From positions 558,001 through 622,000 of the forward strand of contig JARGPJ010000002.1 in NCBI GenBank assembly GCA_029212615.1: DNA of 64,000 nucleotides, read 5' to 3'. The stretch is from Verrucomicrobiales bacterium. Its GTDB lineage: Bacteria > Verrucomicrobiota > Verrucomicrobiia > Verrucomicrobiales > DEV007. The notes beneath the pieces were generated by a model, which was given only the letters and a program-made list of their open reading frames with translations, ran no database searches and was not told the DNA's origin. The position numbers were made by a program, and so were the translations under genes. Shown here in pieces: positions 1 through 10,197 of this stretch (its first letter is position 1; the number at the start of each line of letters is the position of its first letter).

Positions 1-761
1 CCACCTTTCCCTATGTATGCAACTGCAGCAGGGATAGTTGCGGACAACTGAAAGTCATTTGCAAGCATTTGTCGCCACAATGTCAATAAATCGGGCTTCT
101 GCATCATTGAATAGACGGTTGCAACCTCATTCTCCTCCTTGCGGTTATTCAACATGATCCAATTGGCCAACTGGTCACCTGGAATGTCGTCCGCTGCCTT
201 TTGAATATTCACTTCAAATTCCTTTATTGACTTATCAACGTCAACATTCTTCAAGAACCACTGCTTAGCTGAAGGTATTCCTTGGTACGATTTCAGTGCA
301 CGAGCGATATCAGAAGCCGCACTTGGATCTGCCGCAATCACTCTCCATGCTACAGCAACCGCTACTTGATCACACGTTGCAGCAATCAGTTCATTTAGAT
401 ATCCTTCTTCATTCGAAGCCAGATTTGAAAATTCTAAGAAATCCTCAAAAGAATCAAGCCATTCTTGAGCTGGATTTATTTCAATCTCACCAATCGCCAT
501 TTCAAGTGACTTCAAAACTTGTACTACGAACCTGACATCATCGTCCGACTGTTCTTCGGCGCCAGGCACTACCTCAGTAATACCTGGCCAATTTTCAGCG
601 TTATCTAACGCAAACCTAATAGCATCTTGTGTGCTCAGTTCTGCAAAAGCGTCAGTCCATGATTTGACCTCAGTAGGCTTTCCAAATGCAGCGGTTCCCG
701 TTAGAAAAAGAATCGCAATTAGTTTTATTTTCAAAAAGCAGTATTTCAAAAGCCGTTCCAT
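1..761 (-). CDS. Secreted protein of unknown function, cut off by the window edge
   Basis: The frame opens with the ATG at 759-761 and stays open to base 1, so at least 253 residues are present and the C-terminus is missing. Residues about 10-27 form a hydrophobic export-signal segment (LIAILFLTGTAAFG) followed by a predicted cleavage region. The rest is acidic, soluble-looking and probably helical, with no motif I recognise. It is visibly AT-richer than the gcv operon to its right, which may mean acquired DNA. The preceding small ORF (746-943, same strand) overlaps its start by 16 bases, which would fit co-translation. No function is proposed. Confidence 0.75.
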   Translation of the reverse strand, partial: MERLLKYCFLKIKLIAILFLTGTAAFGKPTEVKSWTDAFAELSTQDAIRFALDNAENWPGITEVVPGAEEQSDDDVRFVVQVLKSLEMAIGEIEINPAQEWLDSFEDFLEFSNLASNEEGYLNELIAATCDQVAVAVAWRVIAADPSAASDIARALKSYQGIPSAKQWFLKNVDVDKSIKEFEVNIQKAADDIPGDQLANWIMLNNRKEENEVATVYSMMQKPDLLTLWRQMLANDFQLSATIPAAVAYIGKG

Positions 762-943
762 CGTAATTGAATATCGAAATCCGAATCAACAAAGTCTATT
801 TCGGTCCGCGTAACTCGGCCTCCCGGGCCCAATGAAGGAAATCCGGACTGAATTTCCACAGCTCTCTTGGGACTAACAAAACGGTCAAAAGGGTAGACTT
901 CATTATGGGGAAGTTTAAGGGACAGACCTTCCATTGGTTCCAT
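746..943 (-). CDS. Small hypothetical ORF (65 aa)
   Basis: A 65-codon frame starting ATG at 943 with an in-frame TAA a few codons upstream, so it is not an obvious 5'-truncated gene. The product has no signal peptide, is rich in Gly, Pro and Arg in the middle, and ends in an aromatic stretch (QLRWNGF). It could also be the surviving C-terminal end of a longer protein. The 16-base overlap with the start of the downstream secreted-protein gene is the main argument that it is translated. I do not recognise the family. Confidence 0.3.
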   Translation of the reverse strand: MEPMEGLSLKLPHNEVYPFDRFVSPKRAVEIQSGFPSLGPGGRVTRTEIDFVDSDFDIQLRWNGF

Positions 944-1016
944 TGACCGTATCAGAATGGATTATGCATTGTCCAGAGCAACAGAACCCACCGAAAGTAG
1001 GCAACAGACCTGTCAC

Positions 1017-1520
1017 TCACCTCTCTTCAAACCGCACCTCTTTCGACAGCATCTTCTCTCCGTCAAACTCGAACCAGGCTTGAAAGGCCTTTCCTGCCAG
1101 CATTTGCGGGAGCCAGTGACGGTCGTCGGCCCACATGCGGTCGAGAGGCAAATCGTCGATCGGAAACCACTCAGGGCGCGCCTCGCGTGTTTCGGTGGGG
1201 ATACCCTCAAATCCGGATCCCTGAAAAACGGTACAGTGAAGCTTTAACCCATCGACAAAGTCAAAATACAAGACGCCCCTCTCTTCAATAAAAGTCGGCG
1301 TGATGCAGAGTTCCTCCTGCACCTCACGGATCGCCGCTTCATGAGCGGTTTCGCCTGCTTCCAGCTTGCCACCGGGACCATTGATCTTGCCGGCGCCGAG
1401 ACCGGTCTTTTTATGAATCAACAGTACCTCACAGCCTCTCGTCAGAAAAACGAGATTAGCAATCATGTTAGGCGTCCATGATGAAGGAAAAGGACAATGA
1501 GCGATTTCGGACTTTGTCAT
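1017..1520 (-). CDS. MTH1-like Nudix hydrolase (8-oxo-dGTP diphosphatase type)
   Basis: A 167-aa cytoplasmic Nudix protein, probably cleaving oxidised purine nucleoside triphosphates to monophosphates. The Nudix box spans residues 51-73: G51, E57, R65-E66, E69-E70. The usual Gly before the last hydrophobic residue is Cys72. Sequence around the box ([18 protein letters not shown]) and the C-terminal WFPIDDLP and [10 protein letters not shown] stretches resemble animal NUDT1/MTH1 more than MutT, which is a family-level inference from memory. Its ATG overlaps the gcvP stop by four bases (ATGA), so it is the last gene of the gcvT-gcvH-gcvP operon and likely translationally coupled. Met19 is an alternative start that would match MTH1 length better. 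Confidence 0.85.
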   Translation of the reverse strand: MTKSEIAHCPFPSSWTPNMIANLVFLTRGCEVLLIHKKTGLGAGKINGPGGKLEAGETAHEAAIREVQEELCITPTFIEERGVLYFDFVDGLKLHCTVFQGSGFEGIPTETREARPEWFPIDDLPLDRMWADDRHWLPQMLAGKAFQAWFEFDGEKMLSKEVRFEER

Positions 1521-4378
1521 TCAGCGTCAGAATAGGCATCCATCCCCTCACAAGTGCAAACCAGATTTCGATCCCCGAAGACATTGTCGATACGACTCAC
1601 GGGGGGCCAGAATTTTCGCTCTCTCACCCACGCGAGCGGATACGCGGCTGACTCAGGCGTATAGGCCCGTTCCCAACCGCCTTTGAGCAGGGTTTCGGCA
1701 GGGTGCGGGGCGTTCTTCAGTGGGTTATCGAGCGGGTCGGATTCCCCCCCGGTAATGGCAGTGATCTCCGCGTGAATTTGAATCATCGCGTCACAAAAAC
1801 GGTCAAGCTCCTCTTTCGACTCGCTCTCAGTCGGCTCGATCATGAGCGTGCCTGCGACGGGCCATGACATGGTCGGGGCGTGGAAACCGTAATCGATGAG
1901 CCGCTTTGCAATGTCTTCAACCTCGACCCCGGCGGTCTCTTTGAAGCCACGAACATCAATGATGCATTCGTGAGCGACACGCCCCTTTTCACCCCGGTAA
2001 AGAACCGGAAAGCAGGGATCGAGGCGGGTCGCGATATAGTTGGCATTGAGAATTGCAAACTGCGTCGCCTTGCGCAGCGATGGACCCATCATGGCAATAT
2101 ACATCCACGAAATCGTGAGAATGCTCGCGCTACCCCACGGAGCCGCGCTGACGGCGTGAGTTTTCCTGCTACTCCACTCGCGGTGGCCCGGGAGAAAGGG
2201 TTTCAAATGAGACGCGACACCGATCGGCCCGACACCGGGCCCACCACCTCCGTGAGGGATACAAAAAGTTTTATGCAGGTTCAGGTGACAAACATCCGCA
2301 CCGATCGCACCCGGCGAACACAGTCCGACTTGGGCATTCAAATTCGCGCCATCCATGTAAACCTGACCGCCCGCCACGTGTACGGACTCGCAAATCGACA
2401 CCACCGATGACTCGAAGACACCGTGCGTCGAGGGGTAAGTGATCATGAGCGCGGCGAGTGATGCAGCATTCTCCGCGACTCGCTGTTCAAGATCGGCCAC
2501 ATCGATATTGCCCTCGTCATCGCAGGCGACAGGAACCACGCGGAACCCTGCCATGACCGCGCTCGCGGGATTCGTTCCATGAGCCGACATTGGAATGAGG
2601 CAGACATCGCGCGCCCCCTCTCCCGCGGCCGCGTGAAAGCGGCGAATGGCGAGAAGCCCGGCGTATTCGCCCTGAGATCCCGCATTGGGTTGCAGACTGA
2701 CTGCATCGAATCCGGTAATGACCGCAAGCCAATGCTCCAGCTCATCGATCATCTGCCGGTAGCCAGAGGTTTGTGAATCGGGGGCAAAAGGATGAATCCC
2801 CCCCACCTTGCCCCAGCTCAAGGGAAGCATTTCGGAAGCGGCATTCAGCTTCATGGTGCAGGACCCTAACGGAATCATACTCCAGTTCAGCGCGATATCT
2901 TTACCTTCAAGGCGACGAATATAGCGAAGCAGTTCCGTTTCGGTACGATACCGGTGAAAGACCGCTTGCCTCAGGAATGCCGACTCCCTCAAACAATCAT
3001 CCGGAAGCGCAAGGTCAGCCTCAGCCTCTTCAATTCGAAACACGTCGAAGAGCTTTCGCCAACTGCCGTCACTCACGGAGACTTCATCGAGAGATAACCC
3101 GATGAGCTCCGCTTGATCGATCCGCAGATTGACGCCGGCAGCTTCACACCGCTCGAGAATCAGCGCGCGCTGCTCTTCCGGAATTCGCAGCGTGAGCGTA
3201 TCGAACCAGGAGTGATTGAGAATCTCGTAGCCACCTTTCTTCAGCGCCGCGGCAAGGACGGAGGTTGCGACTTGAATCTGTTCCGCGATTCGCTTCAACC
3301 CCTCCGGCCCATGATAGATGCCGTAAAATCCCGCCATCACCGCGAGGAGAACCTGAGCAGTGCAGATGTTCGACGTCGCCTTTTCCCGACGGATATGCTG
3401 TTCGCGGGTTTGTAGAGAAAGTCGCAGCGCCGGTCGTCCGTCGCTGTCTTTGGAAACCCCGACGAGTCTCCCGGGAAGTCGTCGCTTCAAGGCATCTGTG
3501 CAGGCCATGTAAGCGGCATGAGGCCCGCCGAATCCAAGCGGAACCCCGAAACGCTGTGCACTCCCGACCACGATATCGGCCCCCCATTGCCCCGGTGGTT
3601 TGATCAATGTCAGGGATAGCAAATCAGCAACAGCGACAACGAGCCCCCCGGCGGCATGACACTTTCCGACTAGGTTTTCATGAATCGCGATAGCACCATG
3701 ATCATCCGGCACCTGAAGCAGCATCCCAATGACCTCGCCCTCGTGAGCGGCAAAATCGAAAGCCTCCGGATCCGAGATGATGAGCTCAATATCAAGCGGC
3801 TCGGCCCGGGTCTTGATGACATCAATCGTTTGCGGAAAACAACGCTCACTGACGAAGAATGTCCGCCCTTTCAGCCTCGCCGCTGCCGCAAGGGAAATCG
3901 CCTCCGCGGCAGCTGTCGCTTCATCGAGAAGAGAGGCATTGGCCACCGGCATTGCGGTGAGTTCACAGATCAAGGTCTGGAAATTTAACAGCGCTTCGAG
4001 CCGACCCTGCGAAATCTCAGCCTGGTAGGGTGTGTAGGCAGTGTACCATCCCGGATTCTCAAGCACGCATCGCTGAATCACGGATGGAGTCAGCGTGTCG
4101 TAATAGCCTGTACCGATAAAAGACGTCCTCAATTCGTTCAGTTCCATCGTCGCACGGAGGCTCTGAAGGGCGCCTCTTTCGCTCAAGGCTGCAGGGAGCT
4201 CGAGCGATACGTCACTGAGAAGATCCCCGGGAACGACTTCAGCAATCAGCTCATCGATACTGCGACAGCCCAGGGCTGAGAGCATCTCCACCGCCTCCTC
4301 TTCCGAAGGGCCGATATGGCGATCGCAAAACGTCGCGTCCGGTTCAGGATATTTGCTCACGGTAACTCCCGGCATCAT
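1517..4378 (-). CDS. gcvP: Glycine dehydrogenase (decarboxylating), P protein
   Basis: The full-length 953-aa single-chain P protein decarboxylates glycine with PLP and passes the aminomethyl group to lipoyl-GcvH. The PLP lysine is K703 in the NLHKTF motif, followed by the glycine-rich loop [22 protein letters not shown] is the other family hallmark. The length matches the E. coli enzyme. The start at 4378 overlaps the 3' end of gcvH by 35 bases; a second Met follows immediately and GTG at residue 7 is possible. It is the third gene of a gcvT-gcvH-gcvP-Nudix operon. No glycine riboswitch was recognised upstream of gcvT. Confidence 0.97.
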   Translation of the reverse strand: MMPGVTVSKYPEPDATFCDRHIGPSEEEAVEMLSALGCRSIDELIAEVVPGDLLSDVSLELPAALSERGALQSLRATMELNELRTSFIGTGYYDTLTPSVIQRCVLENPGWYTAYTPYQAEISQGRLEALLNFQTLICELTAMPVANASLLDEATAAAEAISLAAAARLKGRTFFVSERCFPQTIDVIKTRAEPLDIELIISDPEAFDFAAHEGEVIGMLLQVPDDHGAIAIHENLVGKCHAAGGLVVAVADLLSLTLIKPPGQWGADIVVGSAQRFGVPLGFGGPHAAYMACTDALKRRLPGRLVGVSKDSDGRPALRLSLQTREQHIRREKATSNICTAQVLLAVMAGFYGIYHGPEGLKRIAEQIQVATSVLAAALKKGGYEILNHSWFDTLTLRIPEEQRALILERCEAAGVNLRIDQAELIGLSLDEVSVSDGSWRKLFDVFRIEEAEADLALPDDCLRESAFLRQAVFHRYRTETELLRYIRRLEGKDIALNWSMIPLGSCTMKLNAASEMLPLSWGKVGGIHPFAPDSQTSGYRQMIDELEHWLAVITGFDAVSLQPNAGSQGEYAGLLAIRRFHAAAGEGARDVCLIPMSAHGTNPASAVMAGFRVVPVACDDEGNIDVADLEQRVAENAASLAALMITYPSTHGVFESSVVSICESVHVAGGQVYMDGANLNAQVGLCSPGAIGADVCHLNLHKTFCIPHGGGGPGVGPIGVASHLKPFLPGHREWSSRKTHAVSAAPWGSASILTISWMYIAMMGPSLRKATQFAILNANYIATRLDPCFPVLYRGEKGRVAHECIIDVRGFKETAGVEVEDIAKRLIDYGFHAPTMSWPVAGTLMIEPTESESKEELDRFCDAMIQIHAEITAITGGESDPLDNPLKNAPHPAETLLKGGWERAYTPESAAYPLAWVRERKFWPPVSRIDNVFGDRNLVCTCEGMDAYSDAE

Positions 4379-4724
4379 GCAAAGACTCCAGTTCCCCTGA
4401 GTCAGAAAGTTTAATTTTTACCATCCAACCACCGCCATATGGGTCCTCATTGACCGGTTCAGGGGCCTCGGCGAGGGCTTCGTTCACTTCGACGATCTCT
4501 CCGCTGACCGGAGCATAGATATCGTTGGCCGCTTTGACCGACTCGACCACCGCAAAGGCCTCGCCTTTCCCGACGATGCGTCCCACTTCGGGAAGTTCCA
4601 GGTAGACGACATCGGTCAGTTCGGCCTGAGCATGATCACTGATCCCGATGAGGGCGGCATCAGGCGTTGACGGGTCGATCCATTCATGAGAGTCGGCGTA
4701 ACGAAGGTGGTCAGGGACGTTCAT
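4344..4724 (-). CDS. gcvH: Glycine cleavage system H protein
   Basis: A 126-aa lipoyl carrier that shuttles the methylamine intermediate between GcvP, GcvT and dihydrolipoamide dehydrogenase. The lipoylated lysine is K64 within [13 protein letters not shown], and the surrounding hammerhead fold motifs (SHEWI near residue 12, [19 protein letters not shown]-like [10 protein letters not shown]) are all present. It sits between gcvT (45 bp upstream) and gcvP (overlapping), as expected for one polycistronic unit. Size is typical of the family. Confidence 0.97.
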   Translation of the reverse strand: MNVPDHLRYADSHEWIDPSTPDAALIGISDHAQAELTDVVYLELPEVGRIVGKGEAFAVVESVKAANDIYAPVSGEIVEVNEALAEAPEPVNEDPYGGGWMVKIKLSDSGELESLHDAGSYREQIS

Positions 4725-4769
4725 AGAGCTGCGTGTATATCAAAGCGAAAAAGCGGTGTCTGACAATGA

Positions 4770-5831
4770 CTAAAGAAATGGTTTCTTCACGACCCGGGCA
4801 GGGAACGGCCGGTCCCGAACCATGATGGTGACTTCGGTACCCGGCACGGCGTTCGCGACAGGTAAATAGGCAAGGCCGATCCCGAGTCCGAGGCCCGGCG
4901 AAAGTGAGCCACTCGTGAGTTCCCCGAGAACCGCCTCCCCCTCCTCATCGCGGACTTCGTAACCGTGACGGGGTGGAGGCGCTTTGCCCGTCATCGCGAT
5001 ACCAACCAACTTGCGGTCGATGCCTGCCGCCTTTTGCTCAAGAAGCGCCGCTGAACCCGTGAATCCCTCTGCCTTGCCCAGCTTCACGAAAAAACCAAGC
5101 CCGGCTTCGAGCGGCGTGTGATCCTTGTCCAGATCCGAGCCATTGAGTGGATAGCCTTTCTCGAGGCGGAGTGTATCCCGCGCCCCCAGCCCGCAGGGGG
5201 CCGCTCCTGCATCCAGTATCCGCTGAAAGTAACCATTGATTAACTCGGTCGGGGCAAACAATTCGAATCCGTCTTCACCCGTGTACCCGGTTCGACAAAG
5301 AATTAAGCCACCCTCATACTCAGCGATCCCGTTTCGCGGCGGCAAAGGGCAACCCGGTTCCAGTGTGGCCCACAATGCAACACTCTCCGGTCCCTGAACA
5401 GCGACCGCACCGAGACTCTCACTTCGATCATCCAGGCTCACCCCCTCAGTCAGATGTGAGCGAAGCCATTTCACGTCCTCCTCCACTTTCGAGGCATTAA
5501 CGACGAGAAAGTAGGAACTCTCGCCGGAACGGTAAATGATAAGATCATCAATCACGCCGCCCTCTTCACTCAGCATCAGGGTATATTGCCCTTCGGAAAC
5601 GCTCAATGCTGAGACATCATTCGTGAGTAGCCCGTTTAAAGCTCTCCCCGCGTCCGCTCCGGAGACAAGGAGCTCTCCCATGTGGGAAATATCAAAGACG
5701 CCCGCTCCGTTCCGCACCGCACGATGCTCCGCCACGATCCCCTCGTACTGTATTGGCATCTCCCATCCGGCAAAGGGAAGCATCCTCGCATTCAGGGCTT
5801 CATGAATCCCATGGAGAGGGGAACGGTTCAT
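4770..5831 (-). CDS. gcvT: Aminomethyltransferase (glycine cleavage T protein)
   Basis: A 353-aa folate-dependent T protein that releases ammonia and forms 5,10-methylene-tetrahydrofolate from aminomethyl-GcvH. Family signatures include FAGWEMPIQYEGI at the N-terminus, the GGVIDDLIIYR segment carrying the catalytic Asp, and GARDTLRLEKGYPLNG. I place the start at 5831 (MNRSPLHGIHEAL) because it fits the family N-terminus and has a GAGG element eight bases upstream; the frame is open a further 11 codons. It is the first gene of the operon, divergent from the rhomboid-like gene. Confidence 0.95.
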   Translation of the reverse strand: MNRSPLHGIHEALNARMLPFAGWEMPIQYEGIVAEHRAVRNGAGVFDISHMGELLVSGADAGRALNGLLTNDVSALSVSEGQYTLMLSEEGGVIDDLIIYRSGESSYFLVVNASKVEEDVKWLRSHLTEGVSLDDRSESLGAVAVQGPESVALWATLEPGCPLPPRNGIAEYEGGLILCRTGYTGEDGFELFAPTELINGYFQRILDAGAAPCGLGARDTLRLEKGYPLNGSDLDKDHTPLEAGLGFFVKLGKAEGFTGSAALLEQKAAGIDRKLVGIAMTGKAPPPRHGYEVRDEEGEAVLGELTSGSLSPGLGLGIGLAYLPVANAVPGTEVTIMVRDRPFPARVVKKPFL

Positions 5832-5930
5832 AACGCATCCTCGTTGCCCTTCCTCTGAAGTCAATCAGTGAGCGCAGAAGGAATAAAACTTCGCGTTGAA
5901 ATTCGTTCAATCCTCCCGACCTTTGGCCCC

Positions 5931-6746
5931 ATGATTCTGGACACCGGCAATCGAATTCTCGACGATTTGGAAAAGCAGTTTGGAGGTCTCGCTTTACCTC
6001 AGATTCTCAGATGGATTGCCGGATTTCAGGCCTTCACCTGGGCCCTCTCCCTTTTTTCCCCGGACCTCCTTAACTGGATCTTCTACGACAGAGACCTCAT
6101 TCTCTCCGGCCAGGTGTGGCGTGTTTTCTCCTGGGTGCTTCTGCCTGCGGCACAGAATCCACTCTTTGTCCTTATTGCGGTCCTCTTCATGTTTTTTATC
6201 AATGACAGCCTGGAAAGCCATTGGAGCAGTTTCCGGCTGAACGTCTATGTGATCAGCTCCGTTCTCCTGCTCTCGCTGATCGGGCTTTTTCCCTTCATGG
6301 ACGGGATCGGCATTTTCATGAACAGCGTCTTTTACTCAGCCGCCTTCTTTGCTTTTGCGACGCTCTTCCCGAATCAAATCATTCATCTTTTCATGATCAT
6401 ACCGATCAAAGCGAAGTGGCTTGGGTGGGCGGGAGCAGCACTTCTCGCCGCAACCGTGATGACTTCACCGGCACCGATTCGCATCGCCCTTGTCGCTGTC
6501 GCCGGCCTCCTCCCCTACCTCATTGCTTTTGTTCCCGGTTTTATTTCGGGGGCAAAGGAAAGAAACGAGAATGCGGTTCGTCGACACAGGTTTGAGAAAG
6601 CGAATCAGCCCGACTCCCCTTTCTTTCACGAATGCGCCCGGTGTGGCGCAAATGATCAGACGGATCCTGACCTGACGTTCCGGGTCAACGCAGAGGGGGA
6701 GGAAATCTGCGAGAACTGTCGGAACGCCGAATCCGACCCCTCGTAA
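5931..6746 (+). CDS. Rhomboid/derlin-like membrane protein with C-terminal zinc ribbon
   Basis: About 271 aa with five or six hydrophobic helices. A rhomboid-like topology is suggested by WRVFSWVLLP, then FINDSLESHWSSFRLNVY. The catalytic GxSG of active rhomboid proteases is absent (the corresponding loop reads FMNSVFYSAAF), so it is probably a pseudoprotease or derlin-like protein. The soluble tail carries a zinc-ribbon pair, CARCGANDQ and CENC. A GTG start at 5868 would add 21 residues. It is convergent with the next gene, only 7 bp separating the stops. Substrate and partner are unknown. Confidence 0.75.
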   Translation: MILDTGNRILDDLEKQFGGLALPQILRWIAGFQAFTWALSLFSPDLLNWIFYDRDLILSGQVWRVFSWVLLPAAQNPLFVLIAVLFMFFINDSLESHWSSFRLNVYVISSVLLLSLIGLFPFMDGIGIFMNSVFYSAAFFAFATLFPNQIIHLFMIIPIKAKWLGWAGAALLAATVMTSPAPIRIALVAVAGLLPYLIAFVPGFISGAKERNENAVRRHRFEKANQPDSPFFHECARCGANDQTDPDLTFRVNAEGEEICENCRNAESDPS

Positions 6747-6753
6747 GTTCAAC

Positions 6754-8865
6754 TTAGCTGTCCACGAACCGTGCCTGATAAACATCGGGACGGCGGGCGG
6801 AATAGACTTTCACGATGCCGAAAATGACCCCTGCGATAACAAGCAGTCCGAAGAAGATGTAAATATACGTCCAGTCCATCGGGAGATCAGTGTTCGCAAG
6901 GAGCGCTTCTGACGGGGGCGAGCTCCTGCCTTCTTCATCGAGTGTCAGGACTCGCAATTCATAGCTCGCCGCCGGAGCAAGGCCCTTGATTTCGGCCTTC
7001 ACCAGGCGGTCAATCCGTTCGTAGTTCACCTTCTGATACGGCACCCAGACTTTGGTCGGAATAGCCCCTTCAGCGACCTGCATCCCGCCCAATTCAACCT
7101 CAAACCTGACCCCTTCAGAATCTTTTGGAGCGGTCCAGCCAATCGTCAAAGAATCGGCACTCCTGGATACTACCGAAAGATCCTCCGGCCTCCTCAAGTC
7201 GGGATTCAATTTCCGCTCAACCGCAGCTCTTGTGATATGACCAAGCGGCGATCGAAGTTCTTCTCTCTCCTCTACACTCAATTTTTTGTACCACAACTCG
7301 TCGCGACCCGCCCCCTGGCCATACTTCGATTCGCCGCCTGACGAGTGATCGGATACCGAGTTCAATGCCGCAACTGACATCGGCTTCGGCTCCTCTTTTG
7401 GTGTAGCAGGAGCCCCCGTACTCAACCGCAGCCCCTGCAGGGGCTGTACCGCCGGCGCCGGACGAGCCGTGGATGCCGCAGCCCCCGCCCCTTTCAGCAC
7501 GTTCCCCAGAAGGCGAACGGGAAGAGACTGCTCATTGCCATACACATTCATCGTCACATCAACGAGCCCACGCTGAGAAGCGACGGGATACAGACCGATG
7601 GCGATATTCACCGACGAAAGTGGTGCCAGTTGAGCGCCCGGATCATTTAACATTCGGAAGGGCTCAGGAAGGTGAAACTCCAGCGGCACGGCAATGCCTC
7701 CTCGATTCGTCAGAGTTAATGCCCTCTCAGTGGAGCGCCCTGCTTCTACTTTTCCAAAATTGATCACCTCTGTGTTGATCGAATCAGGAATGTCGATCTC
7801 AAGACGCCCCGGAACGACAGCCGAAATAACTCGCGCTGTTTTCATGTATCCATTCTTAAGAGAAAATTGAACCATCCCATCGAAGGGGGCGGTATCCGTG
7901 CTTCCCAGGCTGAGGGGAACTCTGGTCTCTGTCTCCGGACCCAGAACATATTCTTCCTCTAAACTCTGTTGAAGACGGGCACTCCCCCTTGCTTGAACAA
8001 GAAGCGGTCGCGTTCCATCATTCTTCAGAATGACTTCTCCTTTACGGCTGTAGTCATCGGAGTCGAGTAGAAGCTCCACTTCCCCGGACACGATGGAAAA
8101 CGGGTCCTGCCCTTCACCGAGAAGCTTCGTCGTTCCGGCACTGCTTCGGCTGAGGCTTAGAAAATAGCTGGTTTCGCCCATCATGTCGGGCCGGAAAGAC
8201 ACGGTAAGTTTTCGACTCCCACGGGATCCAAGAGTGAGTTTCCCGTCCTTCGGCTCGAGGAGATACCATGGCGGGGAAAGGAAAATCTGGCGCTCAAACA
8301 CAGCGTTTCCAAGGTTTCGCACCGTGATCTCCTGCTTCTTTGATTCACCAATCATGACGCTCCCGAAATCGACTTCCTTATCGACCTGAATTTCCGCCTG
8401 AGTATCAATCAGATCGATATCGAAACGCATCGCAGAAGAGTAGCGCCCGTTCCGGTATCTCACCGCAAAAGCAAAGGCGTCTGAAGTCGCGCTGGTATTC
8501 GGGTCAGCGAAGTAAGTGACAATGGCCCGGTTCCGGGCATTCGGATTACTCGTTAAGGAAACGATCTTTCCCGCGGAGGGGAAGGTTCGAATGAGAAACT
8601 CCACTGATGCGGCCGGCGTTTTTGTTTCAGCCCGAATTTCAAAAGTCGTCTCAGTCCCTTTGAGAACTTCGACGCGCCCTGTCACCGGAGTCGGCAAACC
8701 AATCTGCTGCTCAGTCAAATCACGGGGTGCTTCCGTCTTACGGTTCAAGAGGCCGTTTCCACCGAAAAGCTGAGCATCCGAAACGCCCGGTAACCCGAGC
8801 AAAGACAGCACTGCCATGGCCTGAACCCCAAAGACAGCTGAGCGGATTGAAACAGTTCGCGACAT
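6754..8865 (-). CDS. Secreted, membrane-anchored protein with ASH-like and fibronectin III domains
   Basis: About 703 aa from the ATG at 8865, which directly precedes a signal peptide (MSRTVSIRS... to SDAQ). Two ASH/choice-of-anchor-D-like beta segments start at VDFGSVMIGESKKQEITV and INFGKVEAGRSTERALTL. A linker rich in Ala and Pro follows, then a fibronectin type III-like domain (DSLTIGWTAPKDSEGVRFEV), one C-terminal transmembrane helix (YIYIFFGLLVIAGVIFGIV) and a short basic tail. It is probably a periplasmic or surface structural protein; no enzymatic motif is seen. It lies 72 bp downstream of cinA on the same strand. Confidence 0.8.
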   Translation of the reverse strand: MSRTVSIRSAVFGVQAMAVLSLLGLPGVSDAQLFGGNGLLNRKTEAPRDLTEQQIGLPTPVTGRVEVLKGTETTFEIRAETKTPAASVEFLIRTFPSAGKIVSLTSNPNARNRAIVTYFADPNTSATSDAFAFAVRYRNGRYSSAMRFDIDLIDTQAEIQVDKEVDFGSVMIGESKKQEITVRNLGNAVFERQIFLSPPWYLLEPKDGKLTLGSRGSRKLTVSFRPDMMGETSYFLSLSRSSAGTTKLLGEGQDPFSIVSGEVELLLDSDDYSRKGEVILKNDGTRPLLVQARGSARLQQSLEEEYVLGPETETRVPLSLGSTDTAPFDGMVQFSLKNGYMKTARVISAVVPGRLEIDIPDSINTEVINFGKVEAGRSTERALTLTNRGGIAVPLEFHLPEPFRMLNDPGAQLAPLSSVNIAIGLYPVASQRGLVDVTMNVYGNEQSLPVRLLGNVLKGAGAAASTARPAPAVQPLQGLRLSTGAPATPKEEPKPMSVAALNSVSDHSSGGESKYGQGAGRDELWYKKLSVEEREELRSPLGHITRAAVERKLNPDLRRPEDLSVVSRSADSLTIGWTAPKDSEGVRFEVELGGMQVAEGAIPTKVWVPYQKVNYERIDRLVKAEIKGLAPAASYELRVLTLDEEGRSSPPSEALLANTDLPMDWTYIYIFFGLLVIAGVIFGIVKVYSARRPDVYQARFVDS

Positions 8866-8937
8866 GATGATATCGAATGAGATATCGTAGAATGGAAGAT
8901 CCATTCCACAACGGGTGACAGGATACCCTGAATTGTC

Positions 8938-10197
8938 CTATTTTTCGAGCGAGAACCCACACAGGCGCCGCCGAAGCATGTCGAGCACTAGACGAGTCAC
9001 CCGGAGCTTAAAGCTGAATCGATCAGCCGGTGTAAAATGACGCTTCGAATAGGTCTCCATCCCCTTGCTAGCGATGCCAATATAGACCGTCCCGACGGGT
9101 TTTTCTTCAGACCCTCCGGTAGGGCCTGCCACGCCACTGACGGCGACCGCATGATCAGCCCCGCTAACACGCAAACAGCCTTCAGCCATCGCCCGGACGA
9201 CTTCATCACTCACCGCCCCGTGCTCTTCGATGAGCTCCGCAGGCACGCCGAGAATCTCTGTTTTCGCCGAATTCGCATAGGTCACGTATCCCTGTTTCAG
9301 AATCGCACTGGAACCGGATACATTGGTCAGCGTGCTCACAATCTGACCGCCGGTGCAGCTTTCCGCGGTGGAAACTGTTTCCCCCCGCTCCAGAAGAAGC
9401 TCGAGAATAACCTGCTCAATCGAATCCTCCGACTCGGCAATGATGTCTTCGGCATACTCCTGTCTGACGATCTCCGAAGCTGCATCAACGACTGACTCCG
9501 GCCCGATCAATCGCAGGTCCACCTCCCCCAGTCGAGCGCAATAGCCAAGTTCAAGATCTGCCATCCCCTCAAGCCGCGGCTCGATTTCGGCTGCGAGCGA
9601 TGATTCTCCGACACCGTAGATCCGAAAATTTCTCCAGACATGAGAATGCAGCTCACTCTGTCTCATTTCCGCCAGCCTCGGATAAACGAGCCGGGAAAAC
9701 ATGGGCTTCAACTCGCGCGGCGGGCCGGGAAGCAGAAAAAGGTGAGGCGAGCCCTGCTCCTCACATGCCGGGAGATATAAACCCGGGGCCGTTCCGTTCG
9801 GATTATCAAGGACGATGGCTCCCTCCGGAACCATCGCCTGGCGGTCGTTCGAGCGATTCATCTGGTAACCACGACGCACAAACATGTCGTTGATTTCATC
9901 GAGGATTTCCTGATCGAGATGAAGTTCCCGACCCAGCATCTCGGCGACTACTTCGCGAGTGATATCGTCGCTCGTAGGGCCAAGCCCTCCGGTGATGACA
10001 ATGATATCTGTCCTCGGAAAAGCTTCCGCGAGAACCGTTCGGATTTCATCGCCGTCAGGAATCGTTGTTTGCCGCTGGATTCGCAAACCCAGCTTAAAAA
10101 GTTCCTGCCCAATATACCCTGCGTGGGTATTCAGCACTTTCCCAAGAAGGAGTTCAGTCCCCGTATTGACTACTTCCACCCTCATGATTCCGGGCAC
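8938..10197 (-). CDS. cinA: CinA family protein (MoCF-like domain + nicotinamide-nucleotide amidase)
   Basis: A 419-aa two-domain protein. Residues about 5-170 are the MoaB/Mog-like COG1058 domain (VEVVNTGTELLLG, ITGGLGPTSDD). The C-terminal about 160 residues are the PncC-type amidase (STAESCTGGQI, GVAGPTGGSEEKPVGTVYIG), which salvages pyridine nucleotides. The GTG at 10197 directly abuts the rsfS stop and has an AAGG eight bases upstream; ATG at 10185 is an alternative that gives the common MRVEVVNTG start. It is in an operon with rsfS. Confidence 0.92.
   Translation of the reverse strand: MPGIMRVEVVNTGTELLLGKVLNTHAGYIGQELFKLGLRIQRQTTIPDGDEIRTVLAEAFPRTDIIVITGGLGPTSDDITREVVAEMLGRELHLDQEILDEINDMFVRRGYQMNRSNDRQAMVPEGAIVLDNPNGTAPGLYLPACEEQGSPHLFLLPGPPRELKPMFSRLVYPRLAEMRQSELHSHVWRNFRIYGVGESSLAAEIEPRLEGMADLELGYCARLGEVDLRLIGPESVVDAASEIVRQEYAEDIIAESEDSIEQVILELLLERGETVSTAESCTGGQIVSTLTNVSGSSAILKQGYVTYANSAKTEILGVPAELIEEHGAVSDEVVRAMAEGCLRVSGADHAVAVSGVAGPTGGSEEKPVGTVYIGIASKGMETYSKRHFTPADRFSFKLRVTRLVLDMLRRRLCGFSLEK

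Noticed and set aside
1880..2410. 176-aa ORF antisense to gcvP
   Set aside because: Shadow of gcvP; nothing in it resembles a known family.
5836..5930. Glycine riboswitch upstream of gcvT
   Set aside because: The space to the divergent gene is under 100 bases and no paired glycine-aptamer structure was recognised.
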